A DNA stretch of 64,000 nt from assembly GCF_018688235.1 (NCBI RefSeq), contig NZ_CP061313.1, positions 1,533,130 through 1,597,129 of the forward strand, given 5' to 3'. The position numbers and the translations under genes were made by a program. Numbering within the stretch: the stretch's first letter is position 1; each line of letters opens with the position of its first letter. Source of the DNA: Polynucleobacter sp. AP-Nino-20-G2 (GTDB taxonomy: Bacteria; Pseudomonadota; Gammaproteobacteria; Burkholderiales; Burkholderiaceae). Of this stretch, positions 52,303 to 60,648 are shown piece by piece. Under the pieces are notes generated by a model, which ran no database searches, was not told the DNA's origin, and saw nothing but the letters and a program-made list of their open reading frames with translations.

Positions 52303-53223
52303 TTACGCAGCTGCGCGAGTTCTCTCGACAATTCCAGAGGCAGCGGCTGGCTTCTCAATCACCATCTGAATATCGAAATCAATCGAAGCAAATGGTTTGC
52401 TTACACCCTTAGCTTTAAGTTCGGCTGCGTCATTAACGCGAACTACTGGAGGAACAAGTCCTTCACGACTTGCAAAGGCGAAGTCATCCCAGAGATATTT
52501 ATCGCCATCAATATTGATTTGAGTAGTTAACTTTCTGTGACCAGGTGCAGTTACAAAGAAATGAACGTGCGCTGGGCGTTGGCCATGACGACCCAATAAA
52601 TTCAACAAAGCTTGAGTAGAACCATCCGGCGGGCAGCCATAACCATTTGGCATGATGCTTTGGAATGAATAGCGACCATTCTCATCAGTAATGATGGTGC
52701 GACGTAAATTGAATGAAGACTGAGTCTTATCAAAGAATGAGTAACCACCCAATGTATTGGCATGCCAAACTTCTACCTTGGCATTTGGTAATGGCTTACC
52801 GTCAGCACCAAAAACTGTACCTTGCATAAACAATGGTTCTGCTTTATCCACCTCAGAGCCATCGTCCATGCGTGCAAAGCCTTTTGACTCTGGAGCACCA
52901 GCAACATATAAAGGACCCTCAATAGCACGTGGTGTACCGCCTGTTAGGCCAGCCTTCTCATCGGCCTCATCCGCGCGCATATCTAAGAAGCGCTCTAGAC
53001 CAATGCCAGGAGCCAATAGGCCTAATTCATTACGTGCGCCAGCCTCTGAGAAATACTCTAAGCCCTTCCAGAATTCCGTTGGGGTAATGTCCAAGTCTTC
53101 AATTGCTTTGCATAGGTCAGTAACCAAGCGCAATGTAATTTCTTGAACACGCTTGTTCGCAGGAGAATCGGCTGCATCAACAATCCATTCTTTTGCTAAT
53201 TTTTCAATATCAGTATGTTTCAT
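52303..53223 (-). CDS. catA: Catechol 1,2-dioxygenase
   Basis: 306 residues, full length. The N-terminal dimerisation helices are followed by GPLYVAGAPE (first iron tyrosine), YSFQSIMPNGYGCPPDGSTQ (second tyrosine) and GQRPAHVHFFVTAPGH (two iron histidines). It performs intradiol cleavage of catechol to cis,cis-muconate using Fe(III). It lies between catC (75 bp gap) and benA. Confidence 0.96.
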   Translation of the reverse strand: MKHTDIEKLAKEWIVDAADSPANKRVQEITLRLVTDLCKAIEDLDITPTEFWKGLEYFSEAGARNELGLLAPGIGLERFLDMRADEADEKAGLTGGTPRAIEGPLYVAGAPESKGFARMDDGSEVDKAEPLFMQGTVFGADGKPLPNAKVEVWHANTLGGYSFFDKTQSSFNLRRTIITDENGRYSFQSIMPNGYGCPPDGSTQALLNLLGRHGQRPAHVHFFVTAPGHRKLTTQINIDGDKYLWDDFAFASREGLVPPVVRVNDAAELKAKGVSKPFASIDFDIQMVIEKPAAASGIVERTRAAA

Positions 53224-53297
53224 TTTGTATCCTATTAATTTGTATGTGTGTAATTAAGTTCGCTACCAACTGCATATCTGTGAAATTTTTCAAATAA

Positions 53298-53588
53298 TTA
53301 ACTGTCGTCCCCCCTTACGGAAGATGGATGTCTGCACAAAGGCATTACTTCAATTTGCATGTATGGGAAGAGTGGAAGTGTCGAAATAGCTGTATGCAAT
53401 TCCTCTACGCTCGCAACATCAAATACGCTAATGTTTGCGTACTGGCCAGCGATGCGCCAGAGATGACGCCACTTGCCAGAGCTTTGCAATCCTTGCGCAA
53501 TTTCTTTTTCTTTCTTTTTCAATGCCGCTGCCTCAGCCTCTGGCATTGAAGTGGGTAAATTCACATTCATTCTTACGTGGAATAACAT
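53298..53588 (-). CDS. catC: Muconolactone delta-isomerase
   Basis: 96 residues, the usual CatC length. MLFHVRMNVNLPTSMP, the basic KKKEKEIAQGLQSSGKWRHLWRIAGQYANISVFDV and LPLFPYMQIEVMPLCRHPSS are the family core. It isomerises muconolactone to 3-oxoadipate enol-lactone. It starts 11 bp after catB. Confidence 0.95.
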   Translation of the reverse strand: MLFHVRMNVNLPTSMPEAEAAALKKKEKEIAQGLQSSGKWRHLWRIAGQYANISVFDVASVEELHTAISTLPLFPYMQIEVMPLCRHPSSVRGDDS

Positions 53589-53599
53589 GTTGTCTCCTT

Positions 53600-54745
53600 T
53601 TATGCAGGTATCAAATCAACTTGGTCTGAATGACCTTGCTGACGTTTTAAATAATTAATTTTTTCAATGTCTAGCCGAATGCCAAGACCAGGACCTTTAG
53701 GAACCTGTAGAGAAAAATCCTTGTAAACCAATGGCTCAGTCAGAATTTCTTCAGTAAGTAATAGCGGTCCGAATAATTCGGTTCCAAATGCTAAGTCGCT
53801 GAAAGTAGAAAACACATGGGCAGAGGCTGCTGTACCAACTGCACCTTCAAGCATGGTGCCGCCATACAAACTAATGCCACTAAGTTCTGCAATGGTTGCT
53901 ACCTGAAGCGCTGGGAAGAGACCGCCTGACTGATTGATCTTGACGGCAAAAACATCGGCTGCAAATTTATTTGCTAGTTCCAATGCATCAAAAGGACCAT
54001 GCAATGCTTCATCGGCCATGATGGCAACATCAAACTGATTAGTCAGGCGAGCCATGCTTGCTTTATATGAAGCTTTGACAGGCTGCTCAATTAAATCAAT
54101 TCCACCTGCCTGAAGTGAAGCTATACCTTTAACAGCATCTAATTCACTCCATGCCTGGTTCACATCTACACGCACACTGATATCAGAGCCTAATGCACGT
54201 TTAATTGCGAGTACGTGTTCTACATCCGCTTCAACAGAGCGCAAGCCAATTTTCAATTTGAAAATATTGTGTCTGCGCAGTGAAATCATCTTCTCCGCTT
54301 CGGCAATATCTTTTTTGGTATCTCCACTTGCTAATGTCCATGCAACTGGAAGCTCATCCCGAACGCGGCCGCCTAGCAATTCACTAACCGGAACACCAAG
54401 GCGCTTACCTTGAGCATCAAGCAATGCAGTCTCGATTGCGCACTTAGCAAAACGATTACCTTGTATAGTAGAGCGCAACTTATTCATTGCCTTGGCAACC
54501 TGATCGGCTTTCATACCAACAATCAGGGGTGCCATATAGGTATCGATATTGGTCTTGATACTTTCTGGGCTCTCTTCACCATAATTCAGACCTCCAATCG
54601 TGGTGGCCTCACCCCATCCCTCAATACCGTCATCACAAAGAATGCGCACCAAAACAAGAGCCTGGGCATTCATCGTGGCCACAGATAACTTGTGTGGGCG
54701 GATAGTCGGCACATCAACTATTAGGGTTTCTACTGATTTGATCAT
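53600..54745 (-). CDS. catB: Muconate cycloisomerase
   Basis: 381 residues of the enolase superfamily. FKLKIGLRSVEADV carries the catalytic lysine, VRVDVNQAWSE the first metal aspartate, GIDLIEQPV the glutamate, DVAIMADEAL the third ligand and VFAVKINQSGG the opposite lysine. It converts cis,cis-muconate to muconolactone. It is the first gene of the 13-gene operon and faces the LysR gene across a 100-bp regulatory region. Confidence 0.95.
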   Translation of the reverse strand: MIKSVETLIVDVPTIRPHKLSVATMNAQALVLVRILCDDGIEGWGEATTIGGLNYGEESPESIKTNIDTYMAPLIVGMKADQVAKAMNKLRSTIQGNRFAKCAIETALLDAQGKRLGVPVSELLGGRVRDELPVAWTLASGDTKKDIAEAEKMISLRRHNIFKLKIGLRSVEADVEHVLAIKRALGSDISVRVDVNQAWSELDAVKGIASLQAGGIDLIEQPVKASYKASMARLTNQFDVAIMADEALHGPFDALELANKFAADVFAVKINQSGGLFPALQVATIAELSGISLYGGTMLEGAVGTAASAHVFSTFSDLAFGTELFGPLLLTEEILTEPLVYKDFSLQVPKGPGLGIRLDIEKINYLKRQQGHSDQVDLIPA

Positions 54746-54815
54746 ATCTATTTCGTATAGTTTTTCGATAAATGAACTCTAAACAGGTCTTTTTGACGAG
54801 TCCAAGACTGATTTG

Positions 54816-54841
54816 GTATCCTTTTGATACTTAAAAGGTAT
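54816..54841. promoter_or_regulatory. BenM/CatM-type operator
   Basis: ATAC-TTAAAAG-GTAT at 54827-54841 is an exact match to the ATAC-N7-GTAT site of Acinetobacter BenM and CatM. The preceding GTAT-CCTTTTG-ATAC (54816-54830) shares its ATAC, so two half-sites are arranged in tandem. It lies just 5 bp before the LysR gene start and about 75-100 bp upstream of catB. Confidence 0.75.
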
Positions 54842-54845
54842 ACAT

Positions 54846-55760
54846 ATGGAATTAAGGCATCTACGCTACTTTGTTGCTGTTGCAGAAGAAAAGAACTTCA
54901 CTAGAGCTTCTGAAAAACTGTTCATAGCACAGCCGCCCTTGAGCAGGCAGATCCAACAACTCGAAGAAGAGTTGGGCGTAACTTTGTTTGTAAGGAACTC
55001 GCGACCCCTCAAACTGACAGACGCGGGCAACTTTTTCTATGAGCATGCCAAGCAGGTTTTAGCTAGAACTGGCGAACTCAAGGCTATGACTCAACGGGTT
55101 GGTAATATCAACCGAATTCTGAATGTCGGTTTTGTTGCATCAACGCTCTACGGAAAACTTCCGAAAATTATTCGAAAATATCGAGCCAAATTTAATTCCA
55201 TTGAATTGCGGATGTATGAAATGACAACAATGGAACAGCTCAAAGCTTTGAAAGATGGAAAGATTGATATTGGCTTTGGACGAGTACGTCATGAAGACGC
55301 CAATATCAGACGGATTGTATTGAGGGAGGAAAAACTCATTGCTGCAGTTCCTTATGAGCACCCACTATCAAAATCAAACAAGCCCATCAACTTAAAAGAC
55401 TTAGCCGATGAAAATCTCATTGTCTTTCCAAAAAATCCCCGTCCTAGTTACGCAGACCAAGTATTAAATGGTTTCAAAGAAAGGGATGTTCATCCCAAAA
55501 AGATTATTGAAGTTCGAGAATTACAAATAGCTATTGGCCTTGTTGCTGCAGGCGAAGGTGTATCCATTGTTCCATTTAGCTTGCAGGGCATGAAACGTGA
55601 TGACGTTGTATATCTAGAATTAAATGAAAAGCATGCCTACTCCCCCATCATCATGAGCACTAGATCAATGGATAAGTCTGAAGAAATTAAGGCAATGCTT
55701 GATTTAATTTATTGCATCTATGACGAAGAGGGTATTTCTTATACGAGAGAAGAGTTATAA
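54846..55760 (+). CDS. catM: LysR-family regulator of aromatic degradation (BenM/CatM type)
   Basis: 304 residues. MELRHLRYFVAVAEEKNFTRASEKLFIAQPPLSRQIQQLEEELGVTLF spans the helix-turn-helix and matches the BenM/CatM/CatR group. The effector domain contains VGFVASTLYGKLPKIIRKYR and GFGRVRHEDANIRRIVL. In relatives, muconate (and benzoate for BenM) is the inducer. It is divergent from catB and adjoins an exact ATAC-N7-GTAT site. Which of the two homologues it is cannot be told without alignment. Confidence 0.9.
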   Translation: MELRHLRYFVAVAEEKNFTRASEKLFIAQPPLSRQIQQLEEELGVTLFVRNSRPLKLTDAGNFFYEHAKQVLARTGELKAMTQRVGNINRILNVGFVASTLYGKLPKIIRKYRAKFNSIELRMYEMTTMEQLKALKDGKIDIGFGRVRHEDANIRRIVLREEKLIAAVPYEHPLSKSNKPINLKDLADENLIVFPKNPRPSYADQVLNGFKERDVHPKKIIEVRELQIAIGLVAAGEGVSIVPFSLQGMKRDDVVYLELNEKHAYSPIIMSTRSMDKSEEIKAMLDLIYCIYDEEGISYTREEL

Positions 55761-55864
55761 ATTTGCCGCACACTACAACCCCAATATATTTTTGTAGGTA
55801 GATTATTTAAAGTATCGCCATTGAAAAATGTGTAGTATTTGACTACACACTTTCTAGCATGCCC

Positions 55865-56010
55865 AGCGTTACTTAAAGTAACGCTCAAATGACCAAACCC
55901 CACCTTTAGTCTCAAAAGCTAGCTTTTTGTAATGTTTAGGTCCTGTTTAGGTTCTCTGGTTATGAGAGCAGACATCCAAGGTAGACCATTAGGATTTCAA
56001 GGGGTTACGT
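55865..56010. repeat. Att-like repeat, copy 4 (subtype 2), with detached palindrome
   Basis: TTATGAGAGCAGACATCCA begins at 55960 and matches copy 3 through ACCATTAGGATTTCAAG and GGTTACGT (to 56010), after which similarity stops. The 21-bp palindrome (10-bp arms AGCGTTACTT / AAGTAACGCT) lies to the left, at 55865-55885, rather than to the right as in copies 1-3. It fills the interval between the LysR gene and the next CDS. A GTGTAG...CTACACAC arm-like inverted repeat is at 55831-55851. Confidence 0.8.
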
Positions 56011-56021
56011 CTCCTATATAA

Positions 56022-56543
56022 CTACACTTTATTTAAAAGGTAAAACGATTCAGGCTTCCGCTTTAGCCAGTTTCTAATAGAGTCTTTAGTCACCACATAA
56101 TGCTCAGCTGCAGCTCGCATCGTAGGAAATTCACCATCAGGCGTCATGATTGGTTTAGCCGACTTCATGCCAGCCTGACTGGGAGCATTTAAATTTCTTA
56201 CCGTCTTTGGTAGCTTTGGATCCAAAAAATAAAATCCTGGCTTTTGCGATCGCTCAATCCACCAATGGATAGTTTGACCTAGTACACCATAAGTCTCAGC
56301 AGCAAGCTTGATTGAAGCAAACTCCCCTAAAGGGGTCATTACCCTTCTTTGCCACTTCGATTTATCAATCGTACCTTGCGCATAACCCCTATTCATAATT
56401 TCAGATCTTTTTTTACCGAAATCGGCCGGAAGCCTCTTACCCTTGAGCGCCATTGTTTGTCGACTCCCATTCCACCTAGAAAACTCCTCCCAAGTAACTT
56501 CGGTGCCATTACTTAACTTAATCATGTGATTGCTATTGTTCAT
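56022..56543 (-). CDS. NUMOD-like repeat protein, paralogue 1
   Basis: 173 residues with two copies of a short motif: MTPLGEFASIKLAAETYGV...TIHWWI and MTPDGEFPTMRAAAEHYVV...SIRNWL, each followed by an aromatic-rich FYFLD/FYLLN end. These resemble the NUMOD/IENR1 DNA-binding repeats found in phage-type homing endonucleases, but no nuclease domain is attached. The N-terminus (LSNGTEVTWEEFSRWN) is shared with its neighbour. It probably binds DNA; role unknown. Confidence 0.6.
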   Translation of the reverse strand: MNNSNHMIKLSNGTEVTWEEFSRWNGSRQTMALKGKRLPADFGKKRSEIMNRGYAQGTIDKSKWQRRVMTPLGEFASIKLAAETYGVLGQTIHWWIERSQKPGFYFLDPKLPKTVRNLNAPSQAGMKSAKPIMTPDGEFPTMRAAAEHYVVTKDSIRNWLKRKPESFYLLNKV

Positions 56544-56553
56544 TTAAGCCTCC

Positions 56554-57078
56554 TTATTCGCTATATAAAAATTCATTTTTTCGCATCGTACGAATCCAAG
56601 TCTTAATCGTTCTAGCGCCAACACCGTAGCGTCTTGCCGCAGCGTTAATCGAGTCAAACTTTCCATCTGGTGTAATGACAACCTTTGCTTTAGATCCTTT
56701 CCCTGTATCGCCGCTTGCCGTATCTAGAAAATAAAATTCATCGCAGCGTGTTTTACGCATCCAATCCCGTAATTTTTCTGTGTTAACACCATAATGATCT
56801 CTAGCTTCTTTTAACGACGAAAACTTGCCCGCTGGCGTCATTACGGCTTTAGCCATTCCATTCTTGCCACCAAAGTTCCAGTTAATTTTTCGTGTACCTT
56901 TTTCATAACTTTCCTTTACGATCTGCCGCATTTTGTTCGAATGATCAACACCCCAGACCATGTTTTTAGCATGTGGGTTTAACCCCATTCTTTGCTTATG
57001 CGCACTCCAAGAGGAAAACTCCTCCCAACTTACTTGCCGCCCATCTGCTAGAGAAATAATTACATTGTTATTTTTCAT
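56554..57078 (-). CDS. NUMOD-like repeat protein, paralogue 2
   Basis: 174 residues, same layout as the downstream gene: LADGRQVSWEEFSSWS at the N-terminus, MTPAGKFSSLKEARDHYGVNTEKLRDWM and ITPDGKFDSINAAARRYGVGARTIKTWI as repeats, with FYFLD and EFLYSE ends. A tandem duplication with divergence is likely. It starts 10 bp after the AAA ATPase gene, so the two are probably co-transcribed. Confidence 0.6.
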   Translation of the reverse strand: MKNNNVIISLADGRQVSWEEFSSWSAHKQRMGLNPHAKNMVWGVDHSNKMRQIVKESYEKGTRKINWNFGGKNGMAKAVMTPAGKFSSLKEARDHYGVNTEKLRDWMRKTRCDEFYFLDTASGDTGKGSKAKVVITPDGKFDSINAAARRYGVGARTIKTWIRTMRKNEFLYSE

Positions 57079-57087
57079 ATAGCCCCC

Positions 57088-57906
57088 TTATTCCTCTGTC
57101 TCGTTAAGTAAGCCGCTATCTGCCATACATTGCCAATCTTTAGCATTGATCGCGATAAGCTGCGCTAATTTCACCGCGGTACGTAAACTTATCTTGTCTA
57201 ACTTTTCTAAGTTGTCCTCGATGTACTGCAAAATTGCAAACTCTTGTTTTTTGCTCAATTTAAAATCACCCAGTAAGTTTTTCTTTGAAACCATGAAGCA
57301 CACTTGTTTAAAGCAGCTTTCCTTTGAGCCGTCAGCAATAACAAGCTTATAACTACGATCTTTTAATGCATCTAAGTGCGCTGAAAGATCGCCTTTTGTA
57401 CGTCCGTTAAAGCCAATGTTCGAAATTAGAATTACGCTGCCTTTAAATTCAAACGAGTCCGGAATATTTGTACCTTTCAACGGGGAAGTACTCTCCCAGC
57501 TAATTTTTCGTACCGCAGATGTATCAATTGCTGCTTTTAATAAATTGACTCCTTCAATTTTCTTAAATACCGAATCAATATCATCCAATACCAAAACACT
57601 GTTTTCATCTCTATGCAAGTACAAATTGCCATACAAGCTCAGCGGGGTCATATGCCCCTTAACTACTTTGTATTTTCCTTGGGCATATTTGTTCAAGTAG
57701 TTTTCAACAGAGTATGTCTTTCCAACTCCCGGAGGCCCGTTAACAATTAAGTTATGTATTTTTCCGTTTGCAATTTGCTTGATGTAAGTCTCAACATTGC
57801 TATAACGCTTCTCAAGATCCCTGTAATTATCTTTGTCGTATTGACATCCAGCTTTATTGGCTGTCATCCGTAATCCGAAATTGCCGTTTGTTTTAGTTGC
57901 GTACAT
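57088..57906 (-). CDS. AAA-family ATPase, phage/plasmid type
   Basis: 272 residues. Walker A is GPPGVGKT (residues 57-64), Walker B is SVLVLDDID (about 103-111), and sensor-like residues follow in GSVILISNIGFN. GHMTPLSLYGNLYLHRDENS and KLVIADGSKE are also seen. Similar compact ATPases occur in phages and plasmids of unknown function; I do not recognise a subfamily. It is second in the minus-strand group. Confidence 0.75.
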   Translation of the reverse strand: MYATKTNGNFGLRMTANKAGCQYDKDNYRDLEKRYSNVETYIKQIANGKIHNLIVNGPPGVGKTYSVENYLNKYAQGKYKVVKGHMTPLSLYGNLYLHRDENSVLVLDDIDSVFKKIEGVNLLKAAIDTSAVRKISWESTSPLKGTNIPDSFEFKGSVILISNIGFNGRTKGDLSAHLDALKDRSYKLVIADGSKESCFKQVCFMVSKKNLLGDFKLSKKQEFAILQYIEDNLEKLDKISLRTAVKLAQLIAINAKDWQCMADSGLLNETEE

Positions 57907-57919
57907 GATTATTTTTCCT

Positions 57920-58756
57920 TTAGATTGATTGATTTTTTGATTGATTCATTTCTTCGCGCACTTCATGCTTAGCTTGGTCTACTGCTTCACGCACAGCTCG
58001 TCTTTTTTGAGCTTCAGTAACAACCTTAGCTACGCCAGTTCTTGCTTGATCTATGTCTTTGCATAAGTGTTTTGAGAAAAACCTGATCGCGTAATGCTCA
58101 AAAGTTACTTCAGCTGGCAACTTGCCAAGAACGTTGTACTGACCATTAGCACTTACTGAGCAAATAACATATTCATAAGTGCAGCTCTTGCTGTAAATTC
58201 CGTTAAATGCTTTGGGTGCATCAAAGCTAGCAAACGGCATTTCGGTGCGTGCATTCAAAAACTCATACGCTAAGCTAAGCTGCTCTTCTTCTAAGTCTTG
58301 AATAGCTTCTGCTGCCTGCGTGTCTACCCCAATAGCGCGTATTTGCTCAATACCGCCAGCCTGCTCTAAATACTCAGTAAACTGCGCTGGGGCAATTTGA
58401 TTTACCCTTGCAGTTTGAATTGCCCTTGCATACACGTGTGCAGTTTTACGATCAGCACGAGTGATGTAGCGCACTAATACAGTGACATCAGAGGTATTGT
58501 CTTGCGTCTTAATGCCGTACTGCTCTTGTAGGTTTTTACGAACTATTTTGATCAGATCAGCCTTATCAACAGCCGCATCAAACTGATCAACTAATACTGC
58601 AATCTTCCCTAATAAGCTATACAACGCTTTACGCCCACCAATCACATAATTTGTATTAAATGCCTCATGCTCAGCCGCTAAATCCTCAGCCTGCCCAATC
58701 AGCGACTTTGTTACGCCTAAATTACCCTCCAGAACCACTTCTTGATTTGCTAACAT
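57920..58756 (-). CDS. Hypothetical protein, helical
   Basis: 278 residues, mostly predicted helix (SLIGQAEDLAAEHEAFNTNYVIGGRKALYSLLGKIAVLVDQFD is a typical stretch). A charged C-terminal coil (RRAVREAVDQAKHEVREEMNQ) may mediate oligomerisation. First of the four-gene unit with the AAA ATPase and two NUMOD-like proteins. No family recognised. Confidence 0.6.
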   Translation of the reverse strand: MLANQEVVLEGNLGVTKSLIGQAEDLAAEHEAFNTNYVIGGRKALYSLLGKIAVLVDQFDAAVDKADLIKIVRKNLQEQYGIKTQDNTSDVTVLVRYITRADRKTAHVYARAIQTARVNQIAPAQFTEYLEQAGGIEQIRAIGVDTQAAEAIQDLEEEQLSLAYEFLNARTEMPFASFDAPKAFNGIYSKSCTYEYVICSVSANGQYNVLGKLPAEVTFEHYAIRFFSKHLCKDIDQARTGVAKVVTEAQKRRAVREAVDQAKHEVREEMNQSKNQSI

Positions 58757-58987
58757 TTTTATTTCCTTTGTAAAAATTGATGTTTAAAAATCACCGAACT
58801 TGTTTGTTGCTGAGTAACAATTTAATTTTTAATTCATCAATTTTTTAGGGATTTGGTTATTGCGCCTTCTCCCTAAATCGCACAAAATACTGAAAATATG
58901 ACCTCAATACCTGTATTTTTCGATGTGTTAATGTGGAATCAATTTAGCTAGTTAATTAAGCGCAGTAGCTCCAGAGGGCCCATACAA

Positions 58988-59791
58988 ATGACCATTCATT
59001 TCTTCTTAAAGGGGCTTAGCCCTGAAGATCGGCTATTCCCCCAAACTCTGGAGAGCTCCTCAAAACTGGCTAAAGGCACCCTCTATGAATCTTGGTTTGA
59101 TACCCTCAAGGCATCACCTTGGTATGAAAAGGTTTCACAGACATTAGAGTTTCCAAGCGAGGTATCCCAAAGAACCTGGGAGCTATTTGGAGACTTACGA
59201 GACATAGAGTTTTCAGCATGGTGGCAACGTACTGGCTATCAGATTTTCTCTGAGCAAGTTCCATACCAAGCCATACAAGTCTTAGATAAAGATCAACCTG
59301 AATTAACCTTCAAATTAAATCAGCCAGTTAATAAACTGCCAACCCTAAAAATAGAAGTTCCATTGAATTTAGCTCCTAAGGCACTAAAAGCTCAATTTGA
59401 TGAAATATTAGAGCGCTACAGTGAGTACTATCGGGAAAAGGATGATCGCTGGGATCACAGTACTGCCCCAGCCCATCAATACCGTGAATCTAAACTAACC
59501 TATCAAACGATTAAAAAATGGCTTGATGTTTATAAAGCCTATCAGCAGCAATCTGCAAAACCAGGCTTTAAGCTCTACAACTTTGCTTACAAAATGGACC
59601 TTCACCCCACGCTATTTAAAGGCTTGCGAAAAAATGTGGATGTGCCCGAGGATTTACGTATACAAGCTGCAAATATTGCCAGTGATATTTTGAAATCCGC
59701 TAACTTTTTAATGGCAAACGCTACAGAGATGAAGTTTCCCTGCACTGATCCTCATCCTTGGGCAGTCTCTGAAAAACGCAAAAAGAGCTAA
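58988..59791 (+). CDS. Hypothetical protein
   Basis: 267 residues, charged and aromatic-rich (starts MTIHFFLKGLSPEDRLFP). WQRTGYQIFSEQVPYQAIQVL and APAHQYRESKLTYQTIKKWL are notable stretches. No signal peptide or membrane helix. It is divergent from the ATPase group and convergent with the recombinase (5 bp apart). No family recognised. Confidence 0.6.
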   Translation: MTIHFFLKGLSPEDRLFPQTLESSSKLAKGTLYESWFDTLKASPWYEKVSQTLEFPSEVSQRTWELFGDLRDIEFSAWWQRTGYQIFSEQVPYQAIQVLDKDQPELTFKLNQPVNKLPTLKIEVPLNLAPKALKAQFDEILERYSEYYREKDDRWDHSTAPAHQYRESKLTYQTIKKWLDVYKAYQQQSAKPGFKLYNFAYKMDLHPTLFKGLRKNVDVPEDLRIQAANIASDILKSANFLMANATEMKFPCTDPHPWAVSEKRKKS

Positions 59792-59796
59792 GCTTA

Positions 59797-60369
59797 TTAA
59801 ATTAGCTCTACCGCTTTACGCTTCATATCGTCATTGACATCAATATAAGCCTGCGTTGTGCTGATATTTCGGTGCCCTGCTAAGCTCATCAGCACTCTTA
59901 CCCCAATACCTTTACTTGCTAAGTTAGTAATGAAGCTACGGCGACCACTATGACTAGTAGCACCAGCGATACCCGCTGCTTTATATATGTGCTTAAAGTG
60001 CTGCGTAAGTGTATTAGCCGTAAATCCGCGTTTTGGATACTTCTGCGTGGGAAAGAATGCGTAGTTGCGGTCTTTAATGGCGATCTCATTGGCAAACGCT
60101 TGTAACTCCGCTTTTAAACGTTCATTTAGGAAGACTGTGCGTGGATGGCGACCTTTAGTTTGCTCTGGCAATAAGCGGATCTCACTTTTGACTTGGTTTT
60201 CAGGGTCTAAAACGTCGCATACACGTAGGGCCGCTACCTCCCCTACTCTGAGCCCACCCCAATGCGTTAATAGCAACATAGCGCGATTACGTACGCTGTG
60301 TTTGGTGGCTTTTATATACTCCAAAACTTGGGTAAGTTCTGTACTACTAAACGATTTTGCTTGTGGCAT
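59797..60369 (-). CDS. Short tyrosine recombinase (FimB-like length)
   Basis: I start at 60369 (MPQAKSFSSTEL, 190 residues), with AAAGGA 7 bases upstream; the longer frame begins TTG at 60435. Catalytic residues are visible: R in WGGLRVGEVAAL, K region in LPEQTKGRHPRTVFL, H-x-x-R in TSHSGRRSFIT, H in LAGHRNIST and Y in TTQAYIDVN. A core-binding N-terminal domain is essentially absent, so it resembles FimB/FimE-type invertases (about 200 residues) rather than phage integrases. It could be the recombinase for local inversion or for the att-like repeats. Confidence 0.85.
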   Translation of the reverse strand: MPQAKSFSSTELTQVLEYIKATKHSVRNRAMLLLTHWGGLRVGEVAALRVCDVLDPENQVKSEIRLLPEQTKGRHPRTVFLNERLKAELQAFANEIAIKDRNYAFFPTQKYPKRGFTANTLTQHFKHIYKAAGIAGATSHSGRRSFITNLASKGIGVRVLMSLAGHRNISTTQAYIDVNDDMKRKAVELI

Positions 60370-60442
60370 ATAGCTGTCCTTTAAATGTAATAAATACGCA
60401 GCTACAGTATGTTTTCTGATGTTTGGTTTGGACAACCGACTA

Positions 60443-60572
60443 TGGCTTAAATGCCACAGAAAAAAGGGCTTTCGATTTCAACGACTTACAAGACAACTAC
60501 AGGAAAGTACTATTTCCTGTAGTTTTTTATTTAGCCAGTTTTTACTGGAAAACCATGGCATAAATGGCTAAA
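60443..60572. promoter_or_regulatory. Hairpin-rich region upstream of the recombinase
   Basis: A strong hairpin ACTACAGGAAA / TTTCCTGTAGT (60496-60523) with T-rich flank could be a terminator on the plus strand. A second inverted repeat TTTAGCCA / TGGCTAAA spans about 60530-60572 with CCAGT / ACTGG inside. TGGCTTAAATGCCA (60443-60456) and TGGCATAAATGGCTA (60556-60570) are related sequences. These may be recombination sites of the neighbouring recombinase. Confidence 0.45.
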
Positions 60573-60648
60573 GTACTAGGAAATACATGACTAGCATTAA
60601 AACAAACCATTATTAGAAAATCCCACCCAGATACTCACTTTCAATTTC

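Noticed and set aside
53328..53658. Plus-strand frames opposite catC and the catB start
   Set aside because: Three overlapping frames antisense to catC and the catB start with no ribosome sites; shadows of the real operon.
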